Shown one piece after another: positions 49,259 to 58,415 of a DNA stretch of 64,000 nt (position 1 is the first letter of the stretch; every line of letters begins with the position of its first letter). Made by a program: the position numbers and the translations under genes. The notes beneath the pieces are model-generated. The model searched no databases. It was not told the DNA's origin and saw nothing but the letters and a program-made list of their open reading frames with translations. The stretch comes from Citrobacter sp. Awk 4 (GTDB taxonomy: Bacteria; Pseudomonadota; Gammaproteobacteria; Enterobacterales; Enterobacteriaceae). Location: assembly GCF_028069725.1 (NCBI RefSeq), contig NZ_JANEWG010000015.1, positions 1 through 64,000 on the forward strand, in the 5' to 3' direction.

Positions 49259-50323
49259 TCAGGGTTGCTCAGAAACAGCCTGCGGATTGTACGTGATAAA
49301 CATGGCATCACCGTAACTAAAAAATCGATATTCCGCTTTTACGGCTTCGTGATAGGCATGCATGGTGTGTTTATAACCCGCAAACGCCGAAACCAGCATA
49401 ATCAGTGTTGATTCAGGCAGATGGAAGTTAGTCACCAGCGCATCAATCACTTTGTATTGATAACCAGGATAAATAAAAATCTGCGTATCGCCGAAGAACG
49501 GTTCGATAAGATCTTTTTTCGCCGCCTGTGCCGCGCTTTCCAGTGAACGCACGGAAGTCGTACCTACCGCAATCACCCGGTTGCCGCGCGCTTTCGCGGC
49601 CAATACCGCATCCACAACGTCTTGCGGCACTTCGGCGTATTCGGAGTGCATGATGTGGTCTTCAATGGTGTCCACACGCACTGGCTGGAACGTCCCGGCG
49701 CCGACATGCAGCGTAACGAACGCCATCTCGATGCCTTTGTCACGCAGTTTGGCGAGCAAAGGATCGTCAAAATGCAGACCTGCGGTAGGTGCCGCCACGG
49801 CACCCGGTTTTTCACCGTAAACCGTCTGATACAGCTCGCGGTCGGCGTCTTCATCCGGACGGTCAATGTACGGCGGCAACGGCATATGACCGATGGCATT
49901 GAGGATATCCAGAACCGGACGTTCGTCGTTAAATTCGACTTCAAACAGCGCGTCATGACGCGCGGTCATGGTGGCCTTGATGCTCTCATCATCACCCAGC
50001 AGTAATTCAGCGCCAGGCTTCGGCGCTTTAGAGGCGCGAATATGTGCCAGAATACGCTTGTCATCCAGCATGCGCTCAACCAGCACTTCAATCTTGCCGC
50101 CGCTGGCCTTACGGCCGAACAGACGCGCCGGGATCACGCGGGTGTTGTTAAAAACCAGCAGATCACCAGGGTTGAGCTTATCGAGTAAATCAGTAAAAGT
50201 ACCGTGCGTCAGCGCGCCCGTCGGCCCGTCTAATGACAGCAAGCGGCAACTACTGCGCTCAGGCATCGGATAGTGGGCAATCAGGGACTCGGGTAATTCA
50301 AAGGAAAAATCGGCAACGCGCAT
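49259..50323 (-). CDS. queA: QueA, S-adenosylmethionine:tRNA ribosyltransferase-isomerase
   Basis: 354 residues, within two of E. coli. QueA moves the ribosyl part of S-adenosylmethionine to preQ1 in tRNA to form epoxyqueuosine. Signatures: [15 protein letters not shown] near the N-terminus, and [15 protein letters not shown] and [11 protein letters not shown] in the middle. First gene of the queA-tgt-yajC-secD-secF operon, 91 nt before tgt, divergent from acpH. Confidence 0.97.
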   Translation of the reverse strand: MRVADFSFELPESLIAHYPMPERSSCRLLSLDGPTGALTHGTFTDLLDKLNPGDLLVFNNTRVIPARLFGRKASGGKIEVLVERMLDDKRILAHIRASKAPKPGAELLLGDDESIKATMTARHDALFEVEFNDERPVLDILNAIGHMPLPPYIDRPDEDADRELYQTVYGEKPGAVAAPTAGLHFDDPLLAKLRDKGIEMAFVTLHVGAGTFQPVRVDTIEDHIMHSEYAEVPQDVVDAVLAAKARGNRVIAVGTTSVRSLESAAQAAKKDLIEPFFGDTQIFIYPGYQYKVIDALVTNFHLPESTLIMLVSAFAGYKHTMHAYHEAVKAEYRFFSYGDAMFITYNPQAVSEQP

Positions 50324-50415
50324 GACACTGACTCAGACTAAAATAAGAGGCGGGTAGTCTAGTGCCGGGGCGTTCTCCCTGCAACCTTTACCCACTTTTG
50401 GACAGATAACAGACA

Positions 50416-50997
50416 ATGAATTTTTTAGCTCACCTGCACCTTGCGTACCTCGCCGAAAGCTCACTTTCCGGCAATCTGCTGGCCGATTTTGTGCGGGGTA
50501 GTCCCGCTGATACCTGGTCTGCCGATGTGGTGGACGGTATTTTTATGCATCGTCGCATCGACGTGCTCACCGATAATCTGCCGGAAGTGAAAGAGGCAAA
50601 AGAGTGGTTTCGCCCCGAAACCCGACGCGTTGCGCCGATTACGCTCGACGTAATGTGGGATCATTTCCTTTCGCGTCACTGGGCGCAGCTCTCCCCGGAC
50701 TTCCCCTTACAGGCCTTTGTGCGTTACGCCCATGCGCAGGTCAAGATTATTCTGCCGGAATCGCCGCCGCGTTTTGTGAACCTGAATAACTACCTGTGGT
50801 CGGAAAAGTGGCTGGAACGTTATGGTGATATGGATTTCATCCAGGATGTCCTCAACGGCATGGCCAGTCGCCGCCCCCGCCTTGATGCCCTTCGCGACTC
50901 CTGGCATGACCTGGATACCCACTACGCTGCCCTGGAGGCACGATTCTGGCAGTTTTATCCGCGAATGATGGTGCAGGCGAAAAATAAACAACTCTAA
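50416..50997 (+). CDS. acpH: AcpH, acyl carrier protein phosphodiesterase
   Basis: 193 residues, full length. AcpH releases the 4'-phosphopantetheine group from holo-ACP. It belongs to an HD-related metal-dependent hydrolase family: [27 protein letters not shown] and the [17 protein letters not shown] segment. Divergent from queA, as in E. coli. Confidence 0.95.
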   Translation: MNFLAHLHLAYLAESSLSGNLLADFVRGSPADTWSADVVDGIFMHRRIDVLTDNLPEVKEAKEWFRPETRRVAPITLDVMWDHFLSRHWAQLSPDFPLQAFVRYAHAQVKIILPESPPRFVNLNNYLWSEKWLERYGDMDFIQDVLNGMASRRPRLDALRDSWHDLDTHYAALEARFWQFYPRMMVQAKNKQL

Positions 50998-51123
50998 TAG
51001 AGGGGCGATTGATAGGTAAAAGCTCACTGAACGATTGTCAGCGCCTCTTTGTCTTATTGCCGAACACCTTCTATACTGGCCCGCGTTGCGTTCCAAAAAC
51101 CCTTAACTTTGCAGGAGAATTAT

Positions 51124-51726
51124 ATGGTACTGGTTACTCGTCAGGCTCCGGATTTCACAGCAGCTGCGGTACTGGGTAGCGGTGAGATTGTTGAAAACTT
51201 CAACTTCAAACAGCACACCAACGGTAAAACGACCGTTCTGTTCTTCTGGCCGATGGACTTCACCTTCGTTTGCCCGTCAGAACTGATCGCGTTCGACAAA
51301 CGTTATGAAGAATTCCAGAAGCGCGGCGTTGAAGTGGTTGGCGTTTCTTTTGACTCTGAATTTGTCCACAACGCATGGCGTAACACCCCTGTCGACAAAG
51401 GCGGCATCGGTGCAGTGAAATACGCAATGGTTGCTGACATCAAACGCGAAATCCAGAAAGCCTATGGCATCGAGCACCCGGAAGCGGGCGTGGCGCTGCG
51501 TGGTTCTTTCCTGATCGACGCGAACGGCGTTGTTCGCCACCAGGTCGTTAACGATCTGCCGCTGGGTCGTAACATCGACGAAATGCTGCGTATGGTTGAC
51601 GCGCTGCAGTTCCACGAAGAGCACGGTGATGTTTGCCCGGCACAGTGGGAAAAAGGAAAAGAAGGGATGAACGCATCTCCGGACGGCGTTGCAAAATACC
51701 TGACCGAAAACGTCTCCAGCCTGTAA
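51124..51726 (+). CDS. tsaA: TsaA, 2-Cys peroxiredoxin (AhpC/TSA family)
   Basis: 200 residues from the ATG at 51124 (Shine-Dalgarno CAGGAGAA); the frame is open further upstream but that is the leader. Peroxidatic Cys50 in DFTFVCPSE and resolving Cys171 in HGDVCPAQW make it a typical 2-Cys peroxiredoxin that reduces hydrogen peroxide and organic peroxides. Salmonella has the same gene (tsaA) between acpH and malZ; E. coli K-12 does not. Ends at a strong terminator shared with the convergent DUF3999 gene. Confidence 0.92.
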   Translation: MVLVTRQAPDFTAAAVLGSGEIVENFNFKQHTNGKTTVLFFWPMDFTFVCPSELIAFDKRYEEFQKRGVEVVGVSFDSEFVHNAWRNTPVDKGGIGAVKYAMVADIKREIQKAYGIEHPEAGVALRGSFLIDANGVVRHQVVNDLPLGRNIDEMLRMVDALQFHEEHGDVCPAQWEKGKEGMNASPDGVAKYLTENVSSL

Positions 51727-51740
51727 TTGGCATGAATTGA

Positions 51741-51771
51741 AAAAAGGCTCGCCCCGGCGAGCCTTTTTTAT
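51741..51771. terminator. Bidirectional terminator between tsaA and the DUF3999 gene
   Basis: Stem AAAAAGGCTCGC/GCGAGCCTTTTT with a 4-nt loop (CCCG), U-rich on either strand. It lies between convergent genes. Confidence 0.9.
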
Positions 51772-51775
51772 TGTC

Positions 51776-53170
51776 TTACGCCGCGCCACCCTTCTTCGCT
51801 TCACGCCAGATTCGCCACGCCATCGTCAGCAGGACCGCCACGCCAAGAATTAGCGCTCCCCAGACCAACAATGTTTTCCACAGACGCTGTTGTTCAGCCG
51901 CTGAGGTCGCCGTTAAACGTTCCTCTCCCCCCAGAACCACGCGGGTATGCGGGAAAACCTGCGGCAGAGCGTCGATCTTCTGCCTTTCACGCAGCGCTTT
52001 CGGGATCAGCATATCCATGCTGACATCCGCCTTGACTGCCGCCCCGTTTCCCCACGCCAGCATGTAAGGACTCGTCCCCTGGGCATTGAAAATCACCTGA
52101 TAACTGTCGCGAACACCTCTCACCACCGGGAGCGTCTCCGGTAATTTGGCATTCAGGGTGGTCATGCGAACGGCATCGACCAACTCACCAGAGAGGGGAA
52201 TACTGTCAGAAAACTGCCCATCCAGCCAAAAGAGCACCGTCTTGCTCAACGGTCGCCACGCCTCTTTTTCACTGCTGCGCCACTCCAGCTCGACAGGTAA
52301 CAGCCCTTTGTTGTCCAGAAGGATGTCCAGCGCCGTCAGCGGCTGGGGATGATCCCATCGCCAGATAGCCTCGGTTGGCGACACTTTACTGCCACGGGCA
52401 TTCAGCAAGACGCGCTCGGCGGCAGGTAGGGTTGTATCGGTGAGAGCGCTCACGCCGTTCAGAACCAACGCCGGGCTTTGCGAATCCAGGATCACCAGCA
52501 GATAAGCGACGCTATCCGTTGACAGTGTGATATCGGCACGGAGGGTGTCGATTTTCAGTCGATCATCGCCACGCTTCAGATCCATAAGCTGCGAGGCTTC
52601 CTGAAGCTCATCCCAACGATGTAAGTCACGACTGTAATACACCGAGGCTTTCCCCTGCCAGTTTTCCGCGGGATCGCGCCAGTCCAGGCGCAACCGGGAA
52701 ACCTGCAGTGATTCCACCCCATTTTCCGGCAGCGTCAGCAGAAAACTTTGCCCAATCGCTTTGGCATCTTCGCTCTCAAAGTGGATTTCCAGCCCGCTTT
52801 TCGAACGCAGCAGTACCGTCTGCATGCCGCTATCGTCATTCGGTTTCACCGGGACGGGCGATGCCTCAAACGCAAAGAGTCGAAGCGGAACGGCTTTTGG
52901 TTCCGTGACCTGCGATTTCTGCACCTCAAGCGCGAAAGGCACCACGTCGCCCTGGCGGTTAAACACGCGCACATCACGTAAATCCGGCCAGGCGCTGGTG
53001 GTATAGACCTCCATTGGAAGCGGAACGCGATACCAGGGCGATTCTCCGGTCGTCTCCAGCGTCATCCCCACCGCGTAATCCTGCGGCGTCTCCGGCACCT
53101 CGTCGCGGCTGAACGCCGGAAACGCCATCCCCAACAGGACGCTCCATAATACCCCTTTCATCCATTTCAT
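51776..53170 (-). CDS. DUF3999 family membrane-anchored periplasmic protein
   Basis: 464 residues. Signal peptide (MKWMKGVLWSVLLGMAFPAF, likely cut after AFS), a long beta-rich periplasmic region, and one C-terminal transmembrane helix (about 435-455, LLVWGALILGVAVLLTMAW) with a short basic tail. It matches the DUF3999 family, which commonly occurs with DUF2339. The start ATGA overlaps the stop of the DUF2339 gene by 4 nt, so the two are translationally coupled and probably act together. Function unknown. Not in E. coli K-12 at this site. Confidence 0.82.
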   Translation of the reverse strand: MKWMKGVLWSVLLGMAFPAFSRDEVPETPQDYAVGMTLETTGESPWYRVPLPMEVYTTSAWPDLRDVRVFNRQGDVVPFALEVQKSQVTEPKAVPLRLFAFEASPVPVKPNDDSGMQTVLLRSKSGLEIHFESEDAKAIGQSFLLTLPENGVESLQVSRLRLDWRDPAENWQGKASVYYSRDLHRWDELQEASQLMDLKRGDDRLKIDTLRADITLSTDSVAYLLVILDSQSPALVLNGVSALTDTTLPAAERVLLNARGSKVSPTEAIWRWDHPQPLTALDILLDNKGLLPVELEWRSSEKEAWRPLSKTVLFWLDGQFSDSIPLSGELVDAVRMTTLNAKLPETLPVVRGVRDSYQVIFNAQGTSPYMLAWGNGAAVKADVSMDMLIPKALRERQKIDALPQVFPHTRVVLGGEERLTATSAAEQQRLWKTLLVWGALILGVAVLLTMAWRIWREAKKGGAA

Positions 53171-55782
53171 TTTTCGTCTCCTGCCCTGGGCGGTAACGGT
53201 GAGAAGTACCCCACGATTAAGACCAGAATCGCCACGCCAATAAAGGCGACTGCGCGCGCTAACCCGCCGCCATTCGCACTGTCCACCAGCATCAGTTTAA
53301 TGATAACGATGCCCAGAAAGGTCGCGCCGCAAAACCATTCCCGTCGCGAACCACGTCGCGTGGCGCGGATCATGACAATTAACGCCGTGAGCATCCAGAA
53401 CAGGGCAAAACAGGTCTGGATCAAACGTGAATGCCACAACGCTTCACTGCTCCACACAACATCGCCATACCACGATAACGCTCGCATAAGCGCCCCATTC
53501 AGCCACCAAAATGCCAGCGCCGCCAGCGCAACCAGCCCCCATGAACGGTACGCCGCGAACGGCGCAGGTAACACGTGCAGGGAAAAACGAACAAGAATAT
53601 ACAGTCCCAACAACGCGAAGGCCGCGCCCTCTTCAAGCGGGTTAACCCCAGGAATGTAACGTTGATGAAGCACCACGCCATCTTCCAGGTTAGCAAACAG
53701 CAGATACAACACCAAAATAACGGCCAGCGGTACTAAGGCGACAGCGCCATACAGCACAGGCCAGCGAGTAAACGGCCACAGTTTGCGGCGAATCGCCGTA
53801 TGTACCAACAGGATAACGATCCCGCCCGCCGCCATCATCAGACCGCTGCGCCAGGCCTCCATTCCCCACGGCAACGCCTGCGTAAACCAGAATAATTCCA
53901 TGGCGAACGCCAGTACGATCATCCAGAACAGAGAAAGATGCAGCGCCTGCGAGAATCGAGGCAACAAACGTGGACTATCGCGATACAGCATCAGCACCGC
54001 GCAGGGTAATGCCGCACACCACGCCAGATTTTGCCAGCCAGCGGCAAAAATCTGCTGTAAGTCAATTTGATACACCAGCAGCAACAGCATGGCGGGCCAC
54101 AGCAGCCACTGACTATACCCCAGCTCTCGCCATGCGAATCGCCTGCCCAGATAACGCCAAAGTGCAACGGAAGCGGTCATCAGCGCCAGAACACCAAACC
54201 ACTCAGAAGCCGAATCTTCAAGCACCAGTCGTGATGCGCCCACCAGTGCGACAATCCAGAATGCCACGCCCCCCACCAGCAGCGCCCAACTGATGTGTAC
54301 CTTTTCACTGCGCCACAGCCACGCCCCTGCCAGCCAACACAGACTCAGCACCGAGAAGATAGTCATCACGGGTAGCGCTGCGGTATTTTCCGCCAGCGCC
54401 CAGCCTCCGCTGACCACCGCCAGCAGCATCAATGCGGTCCCGCTGTAGCTCATCCGCCGTTGTTGTTGCTGAATACCCAGCCACAGCACGCCCAATCCTT
54501 CGAGCGCCCAGGCCATCGCTGTCCAGCGCGCGGAAAGCGCCAGCGGGATGGCCAGCGTGGCAAATGCCCCGCCAAGCGCCAGCGCCGCCAGGGCCAGTGG
54601 ACGTCCCATCGACGGAAAACGGCGTAATGCCAGCCACGCCAGGGCCATGTAGAAACCGCCAAATCCCAGCGCGCTGAGGGCCGGGCCGTATTCCAGATGC
54701 TGGGTCATCGCATACTGCATTCCAAAGCCAATCACCGGAGGCGCAAACACCAGTACGCCGTCAATAATACGCTTGCCCTTCTCCTGCGCCCGCAGCGAGA
54801 GCGCCACGCTCAACACGCCAAAAATGAGGATGTTGGCGATCAGGAAAAGCTGGCAGTTGAACCAGTACTCAGTCCGGTAATCACTCAGCCCCCAAAGCCC
54901 GCCGACCCCGAAGGTAAACAGCAGCCCCAACAGATTGAGCTCACGCCAGTGCTGCCAGATGCTGATGGCGAGAATGCCGAGCGAAAGCAGGAGATAAAAC
55001 GAGAACAGCGCGACATAGTTGCCGCTCCCGGTTGAAAGCAGCAGCGGAGCGAGATAACCGCCGATGCTTGCCAGCATCGCCAGACTCAGCGCTTTTTGCA
55101 AAATTGCGAGCCCTACGCTTGCCGCGCAGATGAGCACCAGTAGTGCAAAAGCCAGCGTGAGCGGTAACATTTGCCACAGCCGGAATGCGCCAAAGACGGT
55201 CAAATACAGCGCGCCAGTCGCCCCCCCTTGCAGGATTAAGGCATAGACGGGCTGTTTATGCCGCAAACGCCAGCCAACCGCGAGCAACGCCACGGCAAAC
55301 AGCGCCGCGGCCACAAGGCGCAGCTCAAGGGGAAACAGTGAATGCTCAACCGTATAGCGCAACAGGAAAGATAAACCGAAGAAGAGCAACAAAATCCCCA
55401 GTTTGGCCAGCGGATTTCCCTGCATAAACCAGCGCGCCAGCGAAGAGAAAACACCGCCAAACGCAGAGGGCTTCACCGGTTTCACCAGCGGCGCGTCGAC
55501 TTTTTCAGGCATGACGATGGAGAGTTGAGGACGTTCAATCTCTGAGGTGGCGGCGGCAACGACGTCCTCTGATATCGGCTCCACAGGGCTAACCGGTTCC
55601 GGTGTCGCCTGTTGAACAGGCGCATTGTCCGCGCCACGCTGTTCAAGCTCCTCAACCCGTCGGCGCAGAATGGAGAGTTCATAACGGAGTACGGACGTAC
55701 GATTCAGCGCGACAATCGCCAGTATCGGCACGACCAGCGCAAAAAACAAAGCAATGCAGCCAAGGATTACAAGATCATCCAT
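53167..55782 (-). CDS. DUF2339 family polytopic membrane protein
   Basis: 871 residues from the ATG at 55782 (upstream AAGGTGG); the frame runs on upstream to a distant start but that part is not DUF2339-like. One N-terminal helix (VILGCIALFFALVVPILAIV), a coiled coil (LRYELSILRRRVEELEQRG), a Pro/Val-rich cytoplasmic linker to about residue 105, then a very long hydrophobic region with roughly 25 transmembrane helices. DUF2339 proteins have no proven role; the size and topology suggest a transport or envelope-assembly function. Pairs with the DUF3999 gene downstream. Confidence 0.82.
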   Translation of the reverse strand: MDDLVILGCIALFFALVVPILAIVALNRTSVLRYELSILRRRVEELEQRGADNAPVQQATPEPVSPVEPISEDVVAAATSEIERPQLSIVMPEKVDAPLVKPVKPSAFGGVFSSLARWFMQGNPLAKLGILLLFFGLSFLLRYTVEHSLFPLELRLVAAALFAVALLAVGWRLRHKQPVYALILQGGATGALYLTVFGAFRLWQMLPLTLAFALLVLICAASVGLAILQKALSLAMLASIGGYLAPLLLSTGSGNYVALFSFYLLLSLGILAISIWQHWRELNLLGLLFTFGVGGLWGLSDYRTEYWFNCQLFLIANILIFGVLSVALSLRAQEKGKRIIDGVLVFAPPVIGFGMQYAMTQHLEYGPALSALGFGGFYMALAWLALRRFPSMGRPLALAALALGGAFATLAIPLALSARWTAMAWALEGLGVLWLGIQQQQRRMSYSGTALMLLAVVSGGWALAENTAALPVMTIFSVLSLCWLAGAWLWRSEKVHISWALLVGGVAFWIVALVGASRLVLEDSASEWFGVLALMTASVALWRYLGRRFAWRELGYSQWLLWPAMLLLLVYQIDLQQIFAAGWQNLAWCAALPCAVLMLYRDSPRLLPRFSQALHLSLFWMIVLAFAMELFWFTQALPWGMEAWRSGLMMAAGGIVILLVHTAIRRKLWPFTRWPVLYGAVALVPLAVILVLYLLFANLEDGVVLHQRYIPGVNPLEEGAAFALLGLYILVRFSLHVLPAPFAAYRSWGLVALAALAFWWLNGALMRALSWYGDVVWSSEALWHSRLIQTCFALFWMLTALIVMIRATRRGSRREWFCGATFLGIVIIKLMLVDSANGGGLARAVAFIGVAILVLIVGYFSPLPPRAGDEK

Positions 55783-55890
55783 GTTTCCACCTTCACTGTA
55801 CAAGATGCGCGTAGATTGGCACACAATGTTACATTTGTGCCATCCCTGTAAGCTCAATGAAAACAATTCTAGAAAAGATCAGCGGGGTTT

Positions 55891-55918
55891 GCCGGATGAA
55901 CGTGAGCGCCATCCGGCA
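55891..55918. repeat. REP-like hairpin
   Basis: GCCGGATG and CATCCGGC form a perfect 8-bp stem around an 11-nt loop, the REP core. It lies 9 nt beyond the amidohydrolase stop and could stabilise or end that transcript. Confidence 0.6.
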
Positions 55919-55927
55919 TGTCGTCCA

Positions 55928-57796
55928 TTAAAATGCAAAACAGGAGCAGCCGAGCGCGCCCCAGAAGGCCTGATCATCTGACACCGGGATCCCCGATTTG
56001 CGCGCTTTATCGTGCTGATGCCCATGCACGCCACAACTGCCACAACACTGGTGCATCTGGACAATGGCCCCCACTTTAGCAGCGGTGGGTGGCGCGGATC
56101 GATAGTGACCGGGTACGTTCACCACTGGCGACCAGTCTGGCACTACCGGGATCGCGGGCGGTGCCAGCGGCGTGAAATGCCCAGCGGCGAAGACCACTTT
56201 GCCATCAACAAGGGTCATCACTGATTCAATACCCTTGATCTCCTCTTCCGCCACGCTGAAGTAATCTTTCGACAGCACCACCAGGTCGGCAAGCTGTCCT
56301 TCTTCAATCCGCCCTTTTTTCCCCTGCTCGCTGGAGAACCAGGCGCTGCCTGCCGTCCACAACTCCAGCGCCACATCACGCGGCAGACGGTTGTTCTCGT
56401 CATACATTGCCGTACCACCCACGGTACGCCCGGAAACCAGCCAGTAGAGCGCTGTCCAGGGGTTGTAGCTGGCGACACGCGTTGCGTCAGTACCGAGTCC
56501 GACAGGAAGTTCCGCCGCCAGCATTTTTGCCACCGGCGGCGTGTGTTTCACGGCCTCTTTGCCATAGCGATCGATAAAATACTCGCCCTGAAAGGCCATC
56601 CGGTGTTGCACCGCAATTCCGCCGCCCAGCGCTTTGACACGCTCAATGTTGCGTTCGGTGATGGTCTCAGCATGGTCGAAGAACCAGTGCAATCCGTTGA
56701 ACGGGATATCGCGGTTGACCTTCTCAAAGACATCCAGCATTCGGCTGATGGATTCGTCGTAGGTCGCATGCAGGCGGAACGGCCAGCGATGTTCGACAAG
56801 ATGGCGTACCACGCGCTCCAGCTCATCTTCCATCCCTTCAGGCAGATCCGGGCGCGGTTGCAAAAAGTCTTCGAAATCCGCTGCCGAAAAGACCAGCATT
56901 TCCCCTGCGCCGTTCGCGCGATAAAAATCGGTCCCTTGCCCCGGTTTGAGCATGTCAGTCCAGCGCTCAAAGTCTTCCAGTTCTTGCTTTGGCCGTTGGG
57001 TAAACAGGTTGTAGGCAATGCGCACCGTCATCTGATTGTTGGCGTGCAACTGCTCAATAATCTCGTAATCTTCCGGGTAGTTCTGGAAGCCGCCGCCCGC
57101 GTCGATGGCGCTGGTCAACCCCAGACGGTTCAGCTCGCGCATAAACTGTCGGGTCGAGTTTACCTGCATCTCCAGCGGTAACTTCGGCCCTTTCGCCAGC
57201 GTCGAGTACAGGATCATGGCGTTAGGTTTGGCGATCAGCATCCCGGTCGGGTTGCCATTGCTGTCGCGGACTATCTCACCGCCGACCGGGTCTGGCGTCG
57301 CTTTGGTATAGCCCACCGCTTTCAACGCCGCCCGGTTGAGCAACGCGCGATCGTAAAGATGCAGCACAAACACCGGGGTGTCCGGTGCCGCATCGTTCAG
57401 CTCTTCCAGCGTCGGCATACGACGTTCCGCGAACTGAAACTCACTCCAGCCCCCCACCACGCGGACCCATTGCGGTGATGGCGTTCGATCCGCCTGATCT
57501 TTTAGCATACGCAGTGCGTCCGCCAGCGACGGCACGCCTTCCCAGCGTAATTCCAGATTGTAATTGAGGCCGCCGCGGATCAAATGCAGGTGGGAGTCGT
57601 TTAAACCGGGGATCACCGTGTGACCTTTTAGATCAACAATCTGTGTCCCGTCAGCGGCAAAACTCATGATCCTGTCATGAGTACCGGTCGCCAGAATTTT
57701 TCCGTCGTTGATCGCCACCGCCTCTACTTGCGGGCATTGTCGGTCAAGAGTATGGATTTTTCCGTGCGTCAAAATGAGTGTGGCAGTTTGAGACAT
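55928..57796 (-). CDS. Amidohydrolase (Amidohydrolase_3 type) with Cys/His-rich tail
   Basis: 622 residues. A composite beta-sandwich and TIM-barrel metal hydrolase: metal-binding HxH in LNDSHLHL (His69, His71), later His residues in FRLHATYDES and FFDHAET, and the catalytic-type Asp in GLGTDATRVAS. The family acts on C-N bonds in exocyclic amides, formamides and similar substrates; the substrate is not clear. Residues 582-622 are unusual: HQCCGSCGVHGHQH and then GCSC, a likely metal-binding or redox appendage. First in a run with two other small genes and a LysR regulator. No signal peptide seen. Confidence 0.83.
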   Translation of the reverse strand: MSQTATLILTHGKIHTLDRQCPQVEAVAINDGKILATGTHDRIMSFAADGTQIVDLKGHTVIPGLNDSHLHLIRGGLNYNLELRWEGVPSLADALRMLKDQADRTPSPQWVRVVGGWSEFQFAERRMPTLEELNDAAPDTPVFVLHLYDRALLNRAALKAVGYTKATPDPVGGEIVRDSNGNPTGMLIAKPNAMILYSTLAKGPKLPLEMQVNSTRQFMRELNRLGLTSAIDAGGGFQNYPEDYEIIEQLHANNQMTVRIAYNLFTQRPKQELEDFERWTDMLKPGQGTDFYRANGAGEMLVFSAADFEDFLQPRPDLPEGMEDELERVVRHLVEHRWPFRLHATYDESISRMLDVFEKVNRDIPFNGLHWFFDHAETITERNIERVKALGGGIAVQHRMAFQGEYFIDRYGKEAVKHTPPVAKMLAAELPVGLGTDATRVASYNPWTALYWLVSGRTVGGTAMYDENNRLPRDVALELWTAGSAWFSSEQGKKGRIEEGQLADLVVLSKDYFSVAEEEIKGIESVMTLVDGKVVFAAGHFTPLAPPAIPVVPDWSPVVNVPGHYRSAPPTAAKVGAIVQMHQCCGSCGVHGHQHDKARKSGIPVSDDQAFWGALGCSCFAF

Positions 57797-57817
57797 AACA
57801 ATCTCCTGAAAAACCGG

Positions 57818-58366
57818 TCAGGCTTTTTTCAGCCAGCCGGCAAACAGACGGGTTACGATGGGCATCCAGAGCCAGACCACCAGCGCAACCACACAGGCAT
57901 CATTAAGCAGATGCAATAGCATTGAGCCCTTCAGCGCGGGAAGGATCATGCCGGTTATCCACGGCACCAGGTTGGTGCTGGGAAAAATGACCAGCAGAGT
58001 TATCAGAAACTGTTTCCAGCGCAGCGGCTGACGGACGTGAGGCGCTGGCGGCGTAAACCAGAACGCCGCTTCGGTGCGGACTTCCGTTTTGTCGCCTTCA
58101 GCCAGCAGCGGGGCGACCTCTTCCACCAGTACCCGACGCGTATCCGATTGGGTCCAGTTGTAGAGATGCTCGAGGGTGTCAAAACGAATAATAATGTTCC
58201 ACAGAGTTTGTCCCTCTGCGGGACGAATAACGTTTGCCCCCAGATGTCCGGGAAATTCCGCCGCCACCGGCATGATTTTCCCCAGCCATTGCTCATAGCG
58301 CTCCGCCTGGTTGGGCTGCAATGTATGCGTAATGACCAGCGTCACGTGTTTATTTTGTTGCGCCAT
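57818..58366 (-). CDS. Antibiotic biosynthesis monooxygenase-domain membrane protein
   Basis: 182 residues from the ATG at 58366 (Shine-Dalgarno AAGGAA). The N-terminal 100 residues resemble the ABM dimeric ferredoxin-like fold (VTLVITHTLQPNQAERYEQW, and FPGHLGANVIRP). Two hydrophobic helices follow (FLITLLVIFPSTNLVPWITG and VVALVVWLWMPIVTRLFAGW). Membrane-tailed ABM proteins of this layout have no settled role. Lies 21 nt before the amidohydrolase and 49 nt after the hydrolase gene, as one probable operon. Confidence 0.8.
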   Translation of the reverse strand: MAQQNKHVTLVITHTLQPNQAERYEQWLGKIMPVAAEFPGHLGANVIRPAEGQTLWNIIIRFDTLEHLYNWTQSDTRRVLVEEVAPLLAEGDKTEVRTEAAFWFTPPAPHVRQPLRWKQFLITLLVIFPSTNLVPWITGMILPALKGSMLLHLLNDACVVALVVWLWMPIVTRLFAGWLKKA

Positions 58367-58415
58367 GAAAGGTTCCTTACACAAGGAGAATGGCGGGATT
58401 GCCCCGCCATTGGCA

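Noticed and set aside
55783..55866. N-terminal extension of the DUF2339 protein by 28 residues
   Set aside because: No hydrophobic signal or family match; the ATG at 55782 starts directly at the membrane helix.
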